Below the pieces are notes generated by a model that was not told the origin of the DNA, did not search any database, and saw only the letters and a list, made by a program, of their open reading frames with translations. Both the position numbers and the translations under genes were made by a program. Positions 53,710 through 63,685 of a stretch of DNA of 64,000 nucleotides are shown here, one piece after another; the first letter of the stretch is position 1; each line of letters opens with the position of its first letter. Origin of the DNA: Betaproteobacteria bacterium UBA3031 (GTDB lineage: Bacteria > Pseudomonadota > Gammaproteobacteria > Burkholderiales > Eutrophovitaceae); contig DFDI01000088.1 in NCBI GenBank assembly GCA_002367635.1, positions 17,970 through 81,969 on the forward strand, in the 5' to 3' direction.

Positions 53710-54908
53710 ACTTTACTGGCTGAAAAACCATGGTCACTCAAGGCCAAAATAATGTCTTCTATGTGCTGATGATCACGAGTTTTCAGAGAAAACTCAACCT
53801 CCGCACTCTGCACAGGCAACGTGGTGAACGTACGCTGGTGATGTACCTCATCAATATTAGCATTGCATTCGCCCAAGATGCGCGTCACCACGGCCAGCGA
53901 TCCAGGCAAATCGGTCATATGCACATTCAAACGCACTAAACGACCTGATTTAACCATGCCCCGCTCGATAATGGCAGTTAGCGTCAATGGGTCTACATTA
54001 CCGCCGCAAAGAATTAATCCTACATTCTTCCCCTGAAACAAGTCTTTGTTTTTTTTAAGTGCGGCCAAACCAACAGCACCCGCCCCCTCAACAAGGGTTT
54101 TTTCAATCTCTAGCAAAAGAAGCATTGCCTCCTCAATTTCATCCTCAGCCACAAGAAAAATATCAGCAACCAGTTCGGATACAATTTTGGAAGTCAGTTC
54201 CCCAGGTACTTTAACTGCGATCCCGTCAGCTATCGTGACTGAACCAAAACACGGAGGCACACCTTTAATTCGAGCATACATAGAATTGAAGCGCGCCGAC
54301 TCCACACCATAAATTTCTATATTGGGGTTAATTCCCTTAGCTGCGGTTGCGATGCCGGCAATGAGCCCACCTCCACCGATTGGAACAAGAATCGCATCTA
54401 AATCAGGCATGATGTCTAACATCTCCAATGCAATTGTTCCCTGACCGGCAATTACTTTAGCATCGTCGTAAGGGTGAATAAACAGTAATCCCTCATGCTT
54501 AGCAAGCTCTAGCGCATACTCTCTAGCCTCATCAAAGTTATCTCCATACAACAAGACCTCCGCCCCTAACGCCCGTGTATGCGTAACCTTAACCTGAGGG
54601 GCAACCCGAGGCATGACGATAACGGATCGAATACCGTGCCTGGTTGCGTGATAGGCCAACCCTTGCGCATGGTTTCCAGCAGAGGCAGCGATAACCCCTT
54701 TCAAACACTCCTCCGGGCTCATCGATAAAATACGATTCAGGGCGCCACGCTCTTTAAACGATGCCGTGAACTGGTGGTTCTCAAACTTCAAATACACTTG
54801 GCACGAAAGTAAGCTCGATAGGGTGATCGACTGAACAAATTGTGTATCCTGGATACACGAAGTAATGTCTTGACGAGCCTGCTGAATATCTTTAAATAAT
54901 TGATTCAT
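53706..54908 (-). CDS. ilvA: Threonine ammonia-lyase with ACT domain
   Basis: This 400-residue PLP enzyme makes 2-oxobutyrate from threonine, for isoleucine. The PLP lysine is K52 in TASFKERGALNR, and the glycine loop is VPIGGGGL (177-183). A single C-terminal ACT domain (about 330-400, MTDLPGSLAVVTRILGECNANIDEV) gives probable feedback control; this single-ACT form is shorter than E. coli IlvA and more like many beta- and alphaproteobacterial enzymes. The tdcB function without feedback is less likely given the ACT domain. Confidence 0.93.
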   Translation of the reverse strand: MNQLFKDIQQARQDITSCIQDTQFVQSITLSSLLSCQVYLKFENHQFTASFKERGALNRILSMSPEECLKGVIAASAGNHAQGLAYHATRHGIRSVIVMPRVAPQVKVTHTRALGAEVLLYGDNFDEAREYALELAKHEGLLFIHPYDDAKVIAGQGTIALEMLDIMPDLDAILVPIGGGGLIAGIATAAKGINPNIEIYGVESARFNSMYARIKGVPPCFGSVTIADGIAVKVPGELTSKIVSELVADIFLVAEDEIEEAMLLLLEIEKTLVEGAGAVGLAALKKNKDLFQGKNVGLILCGGNVDPLTLTAIIERGMVKSGRLVRLNVHMTDLPGSLAVVTRILGECNANIDEVHHQRTFTTLPVQSAEVEFSLKTRDHQHIEDIILALSDHGFSASKV

Positions 54909-55003
54909 TAATTAGAGCGGATTAAGTAATAGCTGGTAGCGACTATAATAGCTACGTATTCATCTCACGTACCACAAATATTTCTCTTTTTATCCGTCAC
55001 AAT

Positions 55004-56401
55004 ATGTTTTTAGGTGAGTTTGTCTTTCTTGATTTAGAAACAACTGGGGCCACGGTTGACGCAGATCGTATAACTGAAATCGGTCTTATATCAGTCAAGG
55101 ATGGAGAGTATCAAGAAGAGTGGCAAACACTGATAAACCCGCAAAAAAAAATCCCTTTCAACATCCAGATGATCACGGGAATCAACGACCAAATGGTCGA
55201 AAATGCACCCACCTTTAGTGATATTTATGAAAGTTTGTTTGCGCGTTTAGATGGAAAGATCTTAGTCGCACATAATGTTCGCTTTGATTACTCTTTTCTT
55301 AGAAAAGAGTTTAAATCTAACGGAATTAAGTATTCTCCGAGCTTGCTTTGCACGGTCAAACTCTCTCGCCTCCTCTACCCAGAAGAAAGGAAGCACGGGT
55401 TAGATAGCATCATCAAAAGACTTTCGTTGGTTTGCGGAACCCGTCATCGAGCAATGACTGACGCCCAAGCGATCTGGGACTTTGCACAACACGTCCAAAA
55501 AAACTTTGAGTCTTCTCTAATTTCCACATCGATAGAAAAACTACTCAAGGGGTCCTCGCTTCCCAAAGGAATCGACAAAGAAATGATTGACGCCATTCCC
55601 TCTTCCCCCGGCGTTTACATCTTGAAAGGTGAAAATGGATGCATCCTATATGTTGGAAAGAGCAAGAACTTACGTGTCCGAATCAACTCTCATTTCAGCG
55701 GAGATCACTCGAATAAGAAAGATCTCAAAATAAATCAAAACATAACCCAAATTGACTGGCACGAGTCGGCAGGCGACCTGGGCGCTTTGCTATTAGAGTC
55801 ACAACTCGTTAAGACGATGAGTCCGCTGTACAACCGAAAACTGCGACAAAAAAAAGACAGCTTTACAATCCATTGGGATCCGATTGATGGACCAAAAAAT
55901 CCTCAAATCATGGAACTATCAGAATTCAATGAAATCCCTTTTGGTTTCATTTACGGCATTTTCGATAGTAAAAAATCAGCTCTAAAGACTCTTAGAGATC
56001 TATCAAAAACCTATAACTTTTGTTTAAAAAAATTAGGCATAGAGCCTGGGGAAGGACCTTGTTTTTCGCATCAATTAGGAGTTTGCATGGGTGCTTGCAT
56101 TGAAAAGGAATCGGCGCTCAATCACGCGATGCGATTATCACTGGCGCTAAATAAATTTTTAATTCCAAGCTGGCCTTTTAACGGTGAGGTGCTTTTAATT
56201 GAGCAAAGCGAGAGAAGTGGGCTCGTAGAAAAACATAGAGTTAAGAATTGGGCTTACCTTGAATACCAAGTTACAGGGGAAAAATGGAGCAGCGAATACC
56301 GCCTATTGCCGTCAAAAGAGTTCGACTATGATACGTTTCAGATCTTACGTAAATTGATAGAAAAACCAACAAATCACATCACCATCATTCCACAAATTTA
56401 G
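55004..56401 (+). CDS. DEDDh exonuclease fused to a GIY-YIG (UvrC/Cho-like) nuclease
   Basis: This 465-residue protein joins two nucleases. Residues 1-165 are a DnaQ-like 3'-5' exonuclease with D10-x-E12, D95, H148 and D153 all in place. Residues about 198-290 are a GIY-YIG domain (PGVYIL, LYVGKSKNLRVRI, catalytic Glu in LLLESQLVK) as in UvrC and Cho. The C-terminal part holds a UvrC-like cysteine cluster (CFSHQLGVCMGAC). Such fusions are recorded in several bacterial groups and are thought to act in DNA repair, but their function is little known. It converges on the alpha/beta hydrolase with a 17-base overlap. Confidence 0.93.
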   Translation: MFLGEFVFLDLETTGATVDADRITEIGLISVKDGEYQEEWQTLINPQKKIPFNIQMITGINDQMVENAPTFSDIYESLFARLDGKILVAHNVRFDYSFLRKEFKSNGIKYSPSLLCTVKLSRLLYPEERKHGLDSIIKRLSLVCGTRHRAMTDAQAIWDFAQHVQKNFESSLISTSIEKLLKGSSLPKGIDKEMIDAIPSSPGVYILKGENGCILYVGKSKNLRVRINSHFSGDHSNKKDLKINQNITQIDWHESAGDLGALLLESQLVKTMSPLYNRKLRQKKDSFTIHWDPIDGPKNPQIMELSEFNEIPFGFIYGIFDSKKSALKTLRDLSKTYNFCLKKLGIEPGEGPCFSHQLGVCMGACIEKESALNHAMRLSLALNKFLIPSWPFNGEVLLIEQSERSGLVEKHRVKNWAYLEYQVTGEKWSSEYRLLPSKEFDYDTFQILRKLIEKPTNHITIIPQI

Positions 56402-57197
56402 ATTTCCGCACTAAATTCTCTTTCAAAAAATCTAACAATGCTTTATTGAATTGTTGGGGTTGCTCCAAATTTGATAAGTGAGACGCTCCCTCAATAATTG
56501 TGAGACTTGACCCAGGAGCCGCAGCTTGAATCTCTTGTGACATAGACACGGGCGTTCCAATGTCGGAGTCCCCAACAATAATTTTAATCGGCACTTGAAT
56601 TTCTGCCAGACGATCTGTGCAATTTATCTTGGGAATCGCATGACAGCAGCCTACATAACCAGTTACTGGTGTCTTTTCAATAAGACTTGAGACAAATTCG
56701 AGTTCAGGTCGAGGCTGACTCCGGAAAGAGTCGGTAAACCATCGTTCAAGCGTCCCAGACACTAACGCCTTCATCCCTTCTTGTTTTGCGATCTCGATTC
56801 TTTCCTGCCATGTGGGTTGAGCTTCCAAAGGCATACGGCTTGTAGTGTCACACAACACTAAGGAAGCGAATGAATTTGGAAAGTTGATTGCGTAAGTCAT
56901 ACCGATCATGCCTCCCATAGACAGGCCCACCCAATGAGGATCCTTGATCTCTAAGCTATCAAGCAATGCCTTTGCATCTGCCGCCAACTGATCAAGAGAA
57001 TAGGCCCCTTCAGGCGCTTCGCTTGCACCGTGCCCTCTCGTATCAAACGCCAAAACTCGGTAATCACTTTTTAGCGCATCAATTTGCGTGCCCCACATCG
57101 TCAAGTCACACATCAACGAGTGACTTAAAACGACCCATGGGCCTGATCCCCCAAAAATTTCATAGTTCAGTGTTACCCCGTTCACTAACGCTCGCAT
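56385..57197 (-). CDS. Alpha/beta hydrolase (3-oxoadipate enol-lactonase-like)
   Basis: This hydrolase of about 270 residues has HSLMCDLTMWGTQ at the oxyanion side, nucleophile GLSMGGMIG, an aspartate in VGDSDIGTPVS and the histidine in EGASHLSNLEQP. It is close to the PcaD group that opens 3-oxoadipate enol-lactone, but no other beta-ketoadipate genes are here. Start ATG 57197 fits the family N-terminus; ATGs at 57206 and 57215 are alternatives. Its 3' end overlaps that of the convergent nuclease gene. Confidence 0.85.
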   Translation of the reverse strand: MRALVNGVTLNYEIFGGSGPWVVLSHSLMCDLTMWGTQIDALKSDYRVLAFDTRGHGASEAPEGAYSLDQLAADAKALLDSLEIKDPHWVGLSMGGMIGMTYAINFPNSFASLVLCDTTSRMPLEAQPTWQERIEIAKQEGMKALVSGTLERWFTDSFRSQPRPELEFVSSLIEKTPVTGYVGCCHAIPKINCTDRLAEIQVPIKIIVGDSDIGTPVSMSQEIQAAAPGSSLTIIEGASHLSNLEQPQQFNKALLDFLKENLVRKSKFVE

Positions 57198-57332
57198 TGA
57201 CCTCATCCCCCACATTGATCACCAGTCGTCCAAGCATGATGTCTCAGTAATTCTAAATTGATATGAATGTTTCATTAGAATAACTAATATTACAGGCGAT
57301 GGACAAAATAATAACTAAGCTGGGGGTAAGAC

Positions 57333-58331
57333 GTGCGGATCATTCAATTTATGGGAAGAGATGGCGCAAAGAGAGTCGGACGGGTATCTGAAGGTGGAAT
57401 TGTGCGCACCATTAGAGGAGCTACCACCACATATGGGCTCGCGCTAGAGGCAATAAAGAAACAAAGAGTCCTTAAGGACATCATCGACGAACGTACGAGC
57501 GAAGAAAAAGACACGATGGATCAAATTCTCTCGGAAAAGAGAATTCACGTCCCCTTTCATCACCCCGACCCCTATCATCAACTGGTCTCAGGAACAGGAT
57601 TATCTCACCTGGGAAGCGCTAGCGCTCGAGACGCCATGCACGCAAAACTGGATAAAGACGAGTCATCGTTAACTGATTCGATGAAAATGTTTAAATGGGG
57701 TCTTGATGGAGGCAAACCAGACTGCGCAGAAATCGGAACTCAAGCGGAATGGTTCTATAAAGGAGACGGGGACTGGGTCGCAGCCCCGGAGGCAGAACTA
57801 AGTTGGCCAGCCTATGCCTTAGATGGCGGCGAGGAAGTTGAACTCGTTGGCATCTACTTAATTGATGAAACATCAACCGTAAGGCGTGTGGGCTACGCCC
57901 TAGCCAATGAATACGCTGACCACGTCATGGAGAGACAAAACTACCTGTATTTATCTCACTCTAAATTAAGACACTGCTCGTATGGACCAGAACTATTAAT
58001 CGGAGATTTACCGCTCGAAGTTCGAGGTAAAGCGAGACTCTTAAGGTCGGATACAGTGATTTGGGAGGAAGAATGGCTATCAGGCAATAACAATATGTCT
58101 CACTCCATTGAAAACTTAGAGCACCATCACTTCAAATACCCTGAATTTAGACGGTCCGGTGACGTTCATATACACTTTTTTGGCGCAGCCAATGGCAGCT
58201 TTACGAAAAATATTGAAACTCAAGATGGCGATATTTTTGAGATTGAGTCAGTAACTTTTGGTCACCCGCTTAGAAACACGCTAGTAAAGAGCAAACGTAA
58301 AGACGCAAAAATTGTCGTCAAACCTTTGTGA
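57333..58331 (+). CDS. GguC/AraD1-family protein (fumarylacetoacetase-like fold)
   Basis: This 332-residue protein belongs to the GguC (AraD1) family, related to fumarylacetoacetate hydrolases. Segments are MRIIQFMGRDGAKRVGRV, LVSGTGLSHLGSASARD with metal-site acids further on (EAELSWPAYALDGG, ALANEYADHVMER) and an HIHFFGAANGSF strand near the end. Family members are linked to L-arabinose/galactose acid metabolism and 2-keto-3-deoxy acid dehydration. The start is GTG with GGGGG upstream. The sugar-acid dehydratase at 19005 could supply its substrate. Confidence 0.82.
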   Translation: MRIIQFMGRDGAKRVGRVSEGGIVRTIRGATTTYGLALEAIKKQRVLKDIIDERTSEEKDTMDQILSEKRIHVPFHHPDPYHQLVSGTGLSHLGSASARDAMHAKLDKDESSLTDSMKMFKWGLDGGKPDCAEIGTQAEWFYKGDGDWVAAPEAELSWPAYALDGGEEVELVGIYLIDETSTVRRVGYALANEYADHVMERQNYLYLSHSKLRHCSYGPELLIGDLPLEVRGKARLLRSDTVIWEEEWLSGNNNMSHSIENLEHHHFKYPEFRRSGDVHIHFFGAANGSFTKNIETQDGDIFEIESVTFGHPLRNTLVKSKRKDAKIVVKPL

Positions 58332-58562
58332 TGTCGAATTGACATCGATTTAAATAAAGCCTGACCACCCTTGACCTAAAGGCACTCAAGTGGAAAATGC
58401 GCTACTGTACAGGTAAATAAATATAATAAATTCATTCGTTGAACAAGATTATTGATAAATTTATAGCGTATTTTATCTACCGATAAAAAATAGACTCAAT
58501 TCATAATTAGTGCTCGCACACTAATATTTAAAAAAATAATATAAAAATAATCACTAAAAGAC

Positions 58563-59636
58563 ATGACCCAAGAATTGATTAATAACCTAAATGTTAAAGC
58601 GCAGCAAATCCTTTCGACACCCCAAATAATAAAAAATGAAATCCCAGTGCCGGATAATGCGACGTCAACTATTATCAGGGGACGCAAGTCTATTGAAGAC
58701 ATTTTGGACAGGAAAGATAAACGTCTTTTGGTAGTCGTTGGGCCCTGTTCTATCCATGATACAAAAGCCGCAATGGACTACGCCAACAGACTGCATAAGC
58801 TCTCTGAAAAAGTCTCCGAGACAATGATGATTGTGATGCGGGTTTACTTTGAAAAACCGCGAACCACGGTAGGCTGGAAAGGACTCATCAATGACCCACA
58901 TATGGACGAATCATTTGATATCGAACAGGGCCTGCGTATCGCACGACGGTTACTAATCGATATTAACGAACTGGGGTTGCCAGCGGGCACAGAAGCTCTT
59001 GATCCAATTAGCCCGCAGTACCTAGGAGACCTGATCTCGTGGAGTGCCATAGGGGCTCGAACAACCGAATCTCAAACTCACCGAGAAATGGCTAGCGCGC
59101 TTTCCTCTCCTGTTGGATTTAAAAACGGTACCGATGGCGGCTTATCTGTCGCAGTTAATGCGCTTCACTCAGTCTCTAATCCGCACAGCTTTTTAGGTAT
59201 TAATAGTGATGGTCAAGTCGCAATCACTCATACAAAGGGTAATCGCTATGGACATATCGTCCTTCGAGGTGGTTCAAAAGGACCTAATTACGATTCGGTG
59301 TCCATATCCTTGGTTGAAAAAGCACTTAATGAAGCTAATCCTAAACTAGCTTCAAACATTATGGTCGACTGCAGTCATGCCAACTCAAACAAAGATCACA
59401 ACCTGCAACCCCTAGTTTTCAGCGATTGTATCAATCAAGTCATCGATGGGAACAAATCGATTATCGGCATGATGCTCGAGAGCAACATAGGGCCTGGCAA
59501 CCAAAAATTAATTCACGACCATAGCAAAATGCAGTATGGCGTATCCATCACGGATGCATGTGTTGATTGGGCCACAACTGAAAAAACATTGCTCGACGCA
59601 CATAAGAAGTTGGCGCCGGGACTTTCTGTGCGTTAA
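58563..59636 (+). CDS. aroG: 3-Deoxy-7-phosphoheptulonate synthase, AroG type
   Basis: This 357-residue enzyme starts the shikimate pathway from PEP and erythrose 4-phosphate. Class I motifs are LLVVVGPCSIHD, MRVYFEKPRTTVGWKGLINDPHMD, GARTTESQTHREMASALSSPVGFKNGTDG and IMVDCSHANSNKDH. The three E. coli isozymes differ mainly in feedback residues, which cannot be read safely here. It overlaps the convergent membrane protein gene by 4 bases. Confidence 0.95.
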   Translation: MTQELINNLNVKAQQILSTPQIIKNEIPVPDNATSTIIRGRKSIEDILDRKDKRLLVVVGPCSIHDTKAAMDYANRLHKLSEKVSETMMIVMRVYFEKPRTTVGWKGLINDPHMDESFDIEQGLRIARRLLIDINELGLPAGTEALDPISPQYLGDLISWSAIGARTTESQTHREMASALSSPVGFKNGTDGGLSVAVNALHSVSNPHSFLGINSDGQVAITHTKGNRYGHIVLRGGSKGPNYDSVSISLVEKALNEANPKLASNIMVDCSHANSNKDHNLQPLVFSDCINQVIDGNKSIIGMMLESNIGPGNQKLIHDHSKMQYGVSITDACVDWATTEKTLLDAHKKLAPGLSVR

Positions 59637-60394
59637 CTGACTTTCTGTATCGTTGAATAACTCAGCGCGATTAGTGCTACCTCAAAGGGTAGGACAAGCC
59701 ATACTAACATCGCACCTATAAACTCGGCGAGGGGTAGTCCAGTAAGACTAAACCAGTTAATCGCAAGGGCAATCGCCAGAGGAAAAATAACAGCCAGAAA
59801 CATCAATACCAGACCATTTCCTTTGGTCGCCAACCAAGACCATTTAAAGGCCTCAAAGAGTCCAATCTCAGGATTTCTGCTCACTTCCGGAAACACGAGT
59901 ATCAATCTTGCAGCGATATAAATTGGCGGCAAGAAGTTAAGCATTGCCAAATATCCAACATCTCCAAACACGTTAAAAATACTGACAAGAATCGTACTCG
60001 ATATGGCCAAAGCAAACATAAATGTCATTGCTAAAAAAAGCATGGCTAAGGTGAATTTTGTTTCCGACAACCCCCAAGATATCGGAGAGTGCTCGGAAAT
60101 ATCACATTCTAATAAGACTCTATACGCTCGAACAGTAGCTATCACTGTAATGAAAAACATGCCGGTAATGACAAACAACATAACGCCGTAGCTACTCTTT
60201 TCAGTCCCAGCTCCAGACTCATTCCCGTCTCCAATGATTTTCACCCCAAGGGAATCAGCAAACGATAAGGTCATCCCAATGAGGAACGGCAACCATAGCG
60301 AACGAGCAAGCACGAACCGCTTCTCATATGCAAATACTCCCGCTCCGAGAATTAACTTGAGTAAAGGAAGTCTTCTATTTGTGGTCTCTGTCAT
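59633..60394 (-). CDS. Multi-pass membrane protein, function unknown
   Basis: This 253-residue protein has about six membrane helices and no recognised domain. Features are a charged N-terminus, a cytoplasmic segment with SETKF, and a loop FPEVSRNPEIGLFEAFKWSWLATKGNG, which resembles the cytoplasmic repeat segment of some glycerophosphoryl diester phosphodiesterase-type or DUF975-like membrane proteins. It is the last gene of a three-gene minus-strand run (pmbA, MFS, this gene; 26-base gap). I cannot assign a function. Confidence 0.65.
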   Translation of the reverse strand: MTETTNRRLPLLKLILGAGVFAYEKRFVLARSLWLPFLIGMTLSFADSLGVKIIGDGNESGAGTEKSSYGVMLFVITGMFFITVIATVRAYRVLLECDISEHSPISWGLSETKFTLAMLFLAMTFMFALAISSTILVSIFNVFGDVGYLAMLNFLPPIYIAARLILVFPEVSRNPEIGLFEAFKWSWLATKGNGLVLMFLAVIFPLAIALAINWFSLTGLPLAEFIGAMLVWLVLPFEVALIALSYSTIQKVS

Positions 60395-60420
60395 GAAGTT
60401 TTACGTCTTTAATGAGATGT

Positions 60421-61677
60421 TTAGGTGCCTCGATGCTTTAGATGCCCACGCAGCATCCAAGAGAAGCCTAACACCTGAAGAATTAAAAAAATACTGAAAG
60501 CACGGACATACCCCTCCGGGGCATAACCACTATCAACGGCGTCCCATTGATTCAGTATGATACCGAATAACCATTGAGACCCGAATGCCGTTGTGAACGC
60601 TAAAAGATTTAATGCGGTTGTAGCGCGACCCGTGAGTTGCACGGGAAAACTTTGGGAAATAATCGAAAATGCTAAGCTACCAGAGGTGCCCAGCAATCCC
60701 CATCCGATCCAAATGACCCATGACATCTGAGTAATCTCGAAAACAAGAAGAAGCTGCAAGGCCATATAAGCAGCCGTAGCCCAAATAAGAACCACAATCG
60801 GTTTAATACCACGTCGACTCATTCGTGTGGCAAACGCACCCCAGAAGAGGAAGCCGAGCATCGTAGCAATACCCAACATTAATAAATGCATGGCTACGCT
60901 CGTGCGCTCTAATCCAGCCACATCTGATAACCAAGGCCCCGCCCACAATCCTTGCACCGACATATTGAATGCTTGAGGCAGTACTGACCCTAATGCAATT
61001 CGCCAAAATATTGCTGAACGGTACACACTCAGCGCCCCAAGCAATTGATCCTTCGTAGAACCAATGTCATAGGCATTTTTTCTATCTGGAGCTACGAAGA
61101 ACACAATTGCCGAAGCAACAAGCGTGGCACAGCACAAAACTAAAAAGAGTTCCCTCCATCCAGAAAAAGACAGCAAGTACTCGACCGGAGCCGTAGCAGA
61201 AATCGCTCCAAGGCCTCCGACAAACATGATCCTTCCAGTCATTTCCGGAAGCTTTTCTTTTGGGAACCACAACGAGAAAATCTTAATACTCGACATCAGA
61301 CACGCAGCCACACCAAACCCGATAAATGCGCGGCCTAAAAGCAAACCCTGGAAACTCTCCGCTCTAGAAAAAATAAAAGCACCAATAGCAGCCAAAACCA
61401 ATAAAGTCGCGTTCACTCGCCTGGGACCAAAACGATCCAGGAAGACCCCAATGGGGATTTGCAAAGATGCAAAAGTTAAGAAATAAACCGAAGTCAATAG
61501 GCCCAATTCACTTGCACTCAAACCAAATTCGGAAATCAGATTAGGGGCAATGACTGCATTGACGGATCGAAACAAATACGACAAGAAATAGCCGCACGCA
61601 AACGGCAGGAAAACAAGTAACGCTTCGCGCAGCGATATCGCACGCACGATATCCTCAGCTTGCTTATTCACCGCCAA
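60421..61677 (-). CDS. MFS transporter
   Basis: This 418-residue protein has twelve hydrophobic helices and the MFS motif A PIGVFLDRFGPRRVNATLLV after helix 2, with a conserved GGLGAISATAPVEYLLSFSGWRELF in helices 4-5. It resembles uptake carriers for organic acids. The start is uncertain: TTG 61677 overlaps the pmbA stop by 14 bases, and GTG 61671 is also possible. Its close fit to pmbA suggests co-transcription, a pairing I know no functional reason for. Confidence 0.85.
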   Translation of the reverse strand: MAVNKQAEDIVRAISLREALLVFLPFACGYFLSYLFRSVNAVIAPNLISEFGLSASELGLLTSVYFLTFASLQIPIGVFLDRFGPRRVNATLLVLAAIGAFIFSRAESFQGLLLGRAFIGFGVAACLMSSIKIFSLWFPKEKLPEMTGRIMFVGGLGAISATAPVEYLLSFSGWRELFLVLCCATLVASAIVFFVAPDRKNAYDIGSTKDQLLGALSVYRSAIFWRIALGSVLPQAFNMSVQGLWAGPWLSDVAGLERTSVAMHLLMLGIATMLGFLFWGAFATRMSRRGIKPIVVLIWATAAYMALQLLLVFEITQMSWVIWIGWGLLGTSGSLAFSIISQSFPVQLTGRATTALNLLAFTTAFGSQWLFGIILNQWDAVDSGYAPEGYVRAFSIFLILQVLGFSWMLRGHLKHRGT

Positions 61678-63010
61678 CAGTCATTGAATCGATCAAGACC
61701 GATCCAACCTTAAAAGAAGATCGACTCAAAACATCGTTACCTATGGCGCTGATAGATTTAAACATATTTTTAAGATTCCCGGCTACCGTAACCTCTTGCA
61801 CCGGATACGCGATCTCTCCATTTTCCACCCAAAATCCTGATGCGCCTCGAGAATAATCTCCAGTCACCATATTCGTTCCATGTCCAAGCAAATCGGTGAT
61901 TAACAAACCTGTACCCATCATTTTTAATAGGTCCCTAAACTCATGTGTGGCTGCGGAGGAACGGACAAATAAATTATGGGCGCCCCCTGCGTTTCCAGTC
62001 GAAGCTAAGCCCAGCTTTCTAGCGGAATAGGTGCTCAAAAACAAACCCTCCAATCTTCCCGCAGAAACAACAGATCGCTTAGCAGTTTGAACTCCCTCAT
62101 TATCGAACGAACCACTCGCCAAGCCTCGGGGCACGAAAGGGTCTTCTTCAATCGACAGTAGCTCAGGAAATACGATTTCGCCAATCGTACCCTCCAAAAA
62201 AGATTGTTGGCGGTATAAATTTCCACCACTGACCGCCGAAACAAAATGTCTCAACATTCCTGACGCTACGGGTGCTTCAAAAATAACAGGGGTTTTCTTG
62301 GTGTTGATTTTTTTAGCCCCCACCTTTCCGAGAGCTCGTATTCCAGATTGCTTACCGATTTCGTGAGCAGACTCCATATCTTCGGCACATCGCGCGGTAC
62401 TCCACCACCCATCCCTCTGCATTTGATCACCCTCACCAGCAGTAACCGAACAACTGATGTAATGACGCGTACTGGGAAATCCTTGCATAAACCCGTTTGA
62501 GTTCGCGTAGACGAATTGCCCCTCTTGAACCGCTACGCTCGCACCCTCGGAATTCCGAATCTCAGGACTCACGTCAAAAGCGGCTTGTTCGCATTCCCGA
62601 GCAAGATCAATCGAATCCTCCATGGATATGTGCCACGGATGGTAAAGATCAAGGTCAGGGACCTCTCGCGCCAACCGATCTGGATCAGCCAATCCAGAAA
62701 ACGAGTCCTCTGCAGTCAGTTGGGCTATCGATACAGCAGCCTCTACCGTATGTCCTATCGCCTCCTCTCCTAAATCAGAGGTGCTGGCATACCCTTTTCG
62801 ACGTCCAACGTAGACGGTGATCCCCAAACCCTTATCCCGGTTATATTCCAAATTCTCGATCTCACCTTTGCGAACTGACACCTCACTGCCTAGGCCCTCG
62901 TTAAGATCTACTTCCACTGAGCTTGCCCCTAAGCCCTTAGCCATTTTTAGGGTTTTTTCCGCAATTTCTTTGAATTGGTCTATGCTGTACGCGAACTCTT
63001 TTTGGGGCAT
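61664..63010 (-). CDS. pmbA: Metalloprotease PmbA/TldE
   Basis: This 448-residue protein is the TldE-type partner of the zinc protease TldD, which trims peptide antibiotics and unfolded peptides. Recognised segments are SVRKGEIENLEYNRDKGLGITVYVGRRKGYASTSD and HNLFVRSSAATHEFRDLLKMMGTGLLITDLLGHGTNMVTGDYSRGASGFWVENG. tldD is not in the window. It is divergent from yjgA, a very common betaproteobacterial order. Confidence 0.95.
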   Translation of the reverse strand: MPQKEFAYSIDQFKEIAEKTLKMAKGLGASSVEVDLNEGLGSEVSVRKGEIENLEYNRDKGLGITVYVGRRKGYASTSDLGEEAIGHTVEAAVSIAQLTAEDSFSGLADPDRLAREVPDLDLYHPWHISMEDSIDLARECEQAAFDVSPEIRNSEGASVAVQEGQFVYANSNGFMQGFPSTRHYISCSVTAGEGDQMQRDGWWSTARCAEDMESAHEIGKQSGIRALGKVGAKKINTKKTPVIFEAPVASGMLRHFVSAVSGGNLYRQQSFLEGTIGEIVFPELLSIEEDPFVPRGLASGSFDNEGVQTAKRSVVSAGRLEGLFLSTYSARKLGLASTGNAGGAHNLFVRSSAATHEFRDLLKMMGTGLLITDLLGHGTNMVTGDYSRGASGFWVENGEIAYPVQEVTVAGNLKNMFKSISAIGNDVLSRSSFKVGSVLIDSMTVGGE

Positions 63011-63124
63011 TTTTTATATCACTCACCTAAATAAAGCACCAACGAAGAATGCTTAAAAATTTTCGGTCTTAAAGACCACTAACGTATTGCATGATATCAC
63101 CACAGCCAATTTTCTATCAGACTT

Positions 63125-63613
63125 ATGGATTCATCACGACCTAGCAAAACTAAACTAAAAAAAGAAATGGAAGATCTACAAAAGATTGGAGAATCCCTTG
63201 TGGACCTGCCAAAAGATCTTTTGAAAAAATTTGACCTTCCAGATTCCCTGATGCATGAAATTCTTGAGGCAAAAAACATAACTCAAAATGGCGCAAAACG
63301 CAGGCAACTTCAATTTATCGGAAAAATAATGCGGCACATCGATATCGATTCGATACGCAATCAGCTCGAACAAATAAAACAACCTTCTGCCGGCAAAGTA
63401 AAGCTTTTACACAAAGCAGAATCTTGGCGCAACAAGCTCATTGATAATGAGGAGAGTTTCAAGGATTTTATTAAAATATATCCTCACTCTGACTCATCCG
63501 AACTGCAGACATTAATTATAGATTGTCGTGGTACGTTGACTTCTAAATCAAAGATTTCCTACCGAAAATTATTTAAAACCATATCAACACTTCTGGAAGA
63601 AAAGATCGATTAA
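63125..63613 (+). CDS. yjgA: Ribosome-associated protein YjgA (DUF615)
   Basis: This 162-residue charged protein matches DUF615/YjgA (DarP), a factor that promotes late 50S ribosomal subunit assembly. Typical segments are SRPSKTKLKKEMEDLQKIGESLVDLP, RRQLQFIGKIMRH and the ending YRKLFKTISTLLE. It has no transmembrane segment. mogA follows after about 70 bases. In E. coli it is close to pmbA as here. Confidence 0.94.
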   Translation: MDSSRPSKTKLKKEMEDLQKIGESLVDLPKDLLKKFDLPDSLMHEILEAKNITQNGAKRRQLQFIGKIMRHIDIDSIRNQLEQIKQPSAGKVKLLHKAESWRNKLIDNEESFKDFIKIYPHSDSSELQTLIIDCRGTLTSKSKISYRKLFKTISTLLEEKID

Positions 63614-63685
63614 GTGTTCCAATTTGTTATAGTTTCTATTCAAACTTAGCGGGATACACATCAAGAACAAGGTATAGATTTTTTT

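Noticed and set aside
58330..58346. GATGTC/GACATC hairpin after the GguC-like gene
   Set aside because: The 6-bp stem overlaps the stop codon and is followed by only three Ts; evidence for termination is poor.
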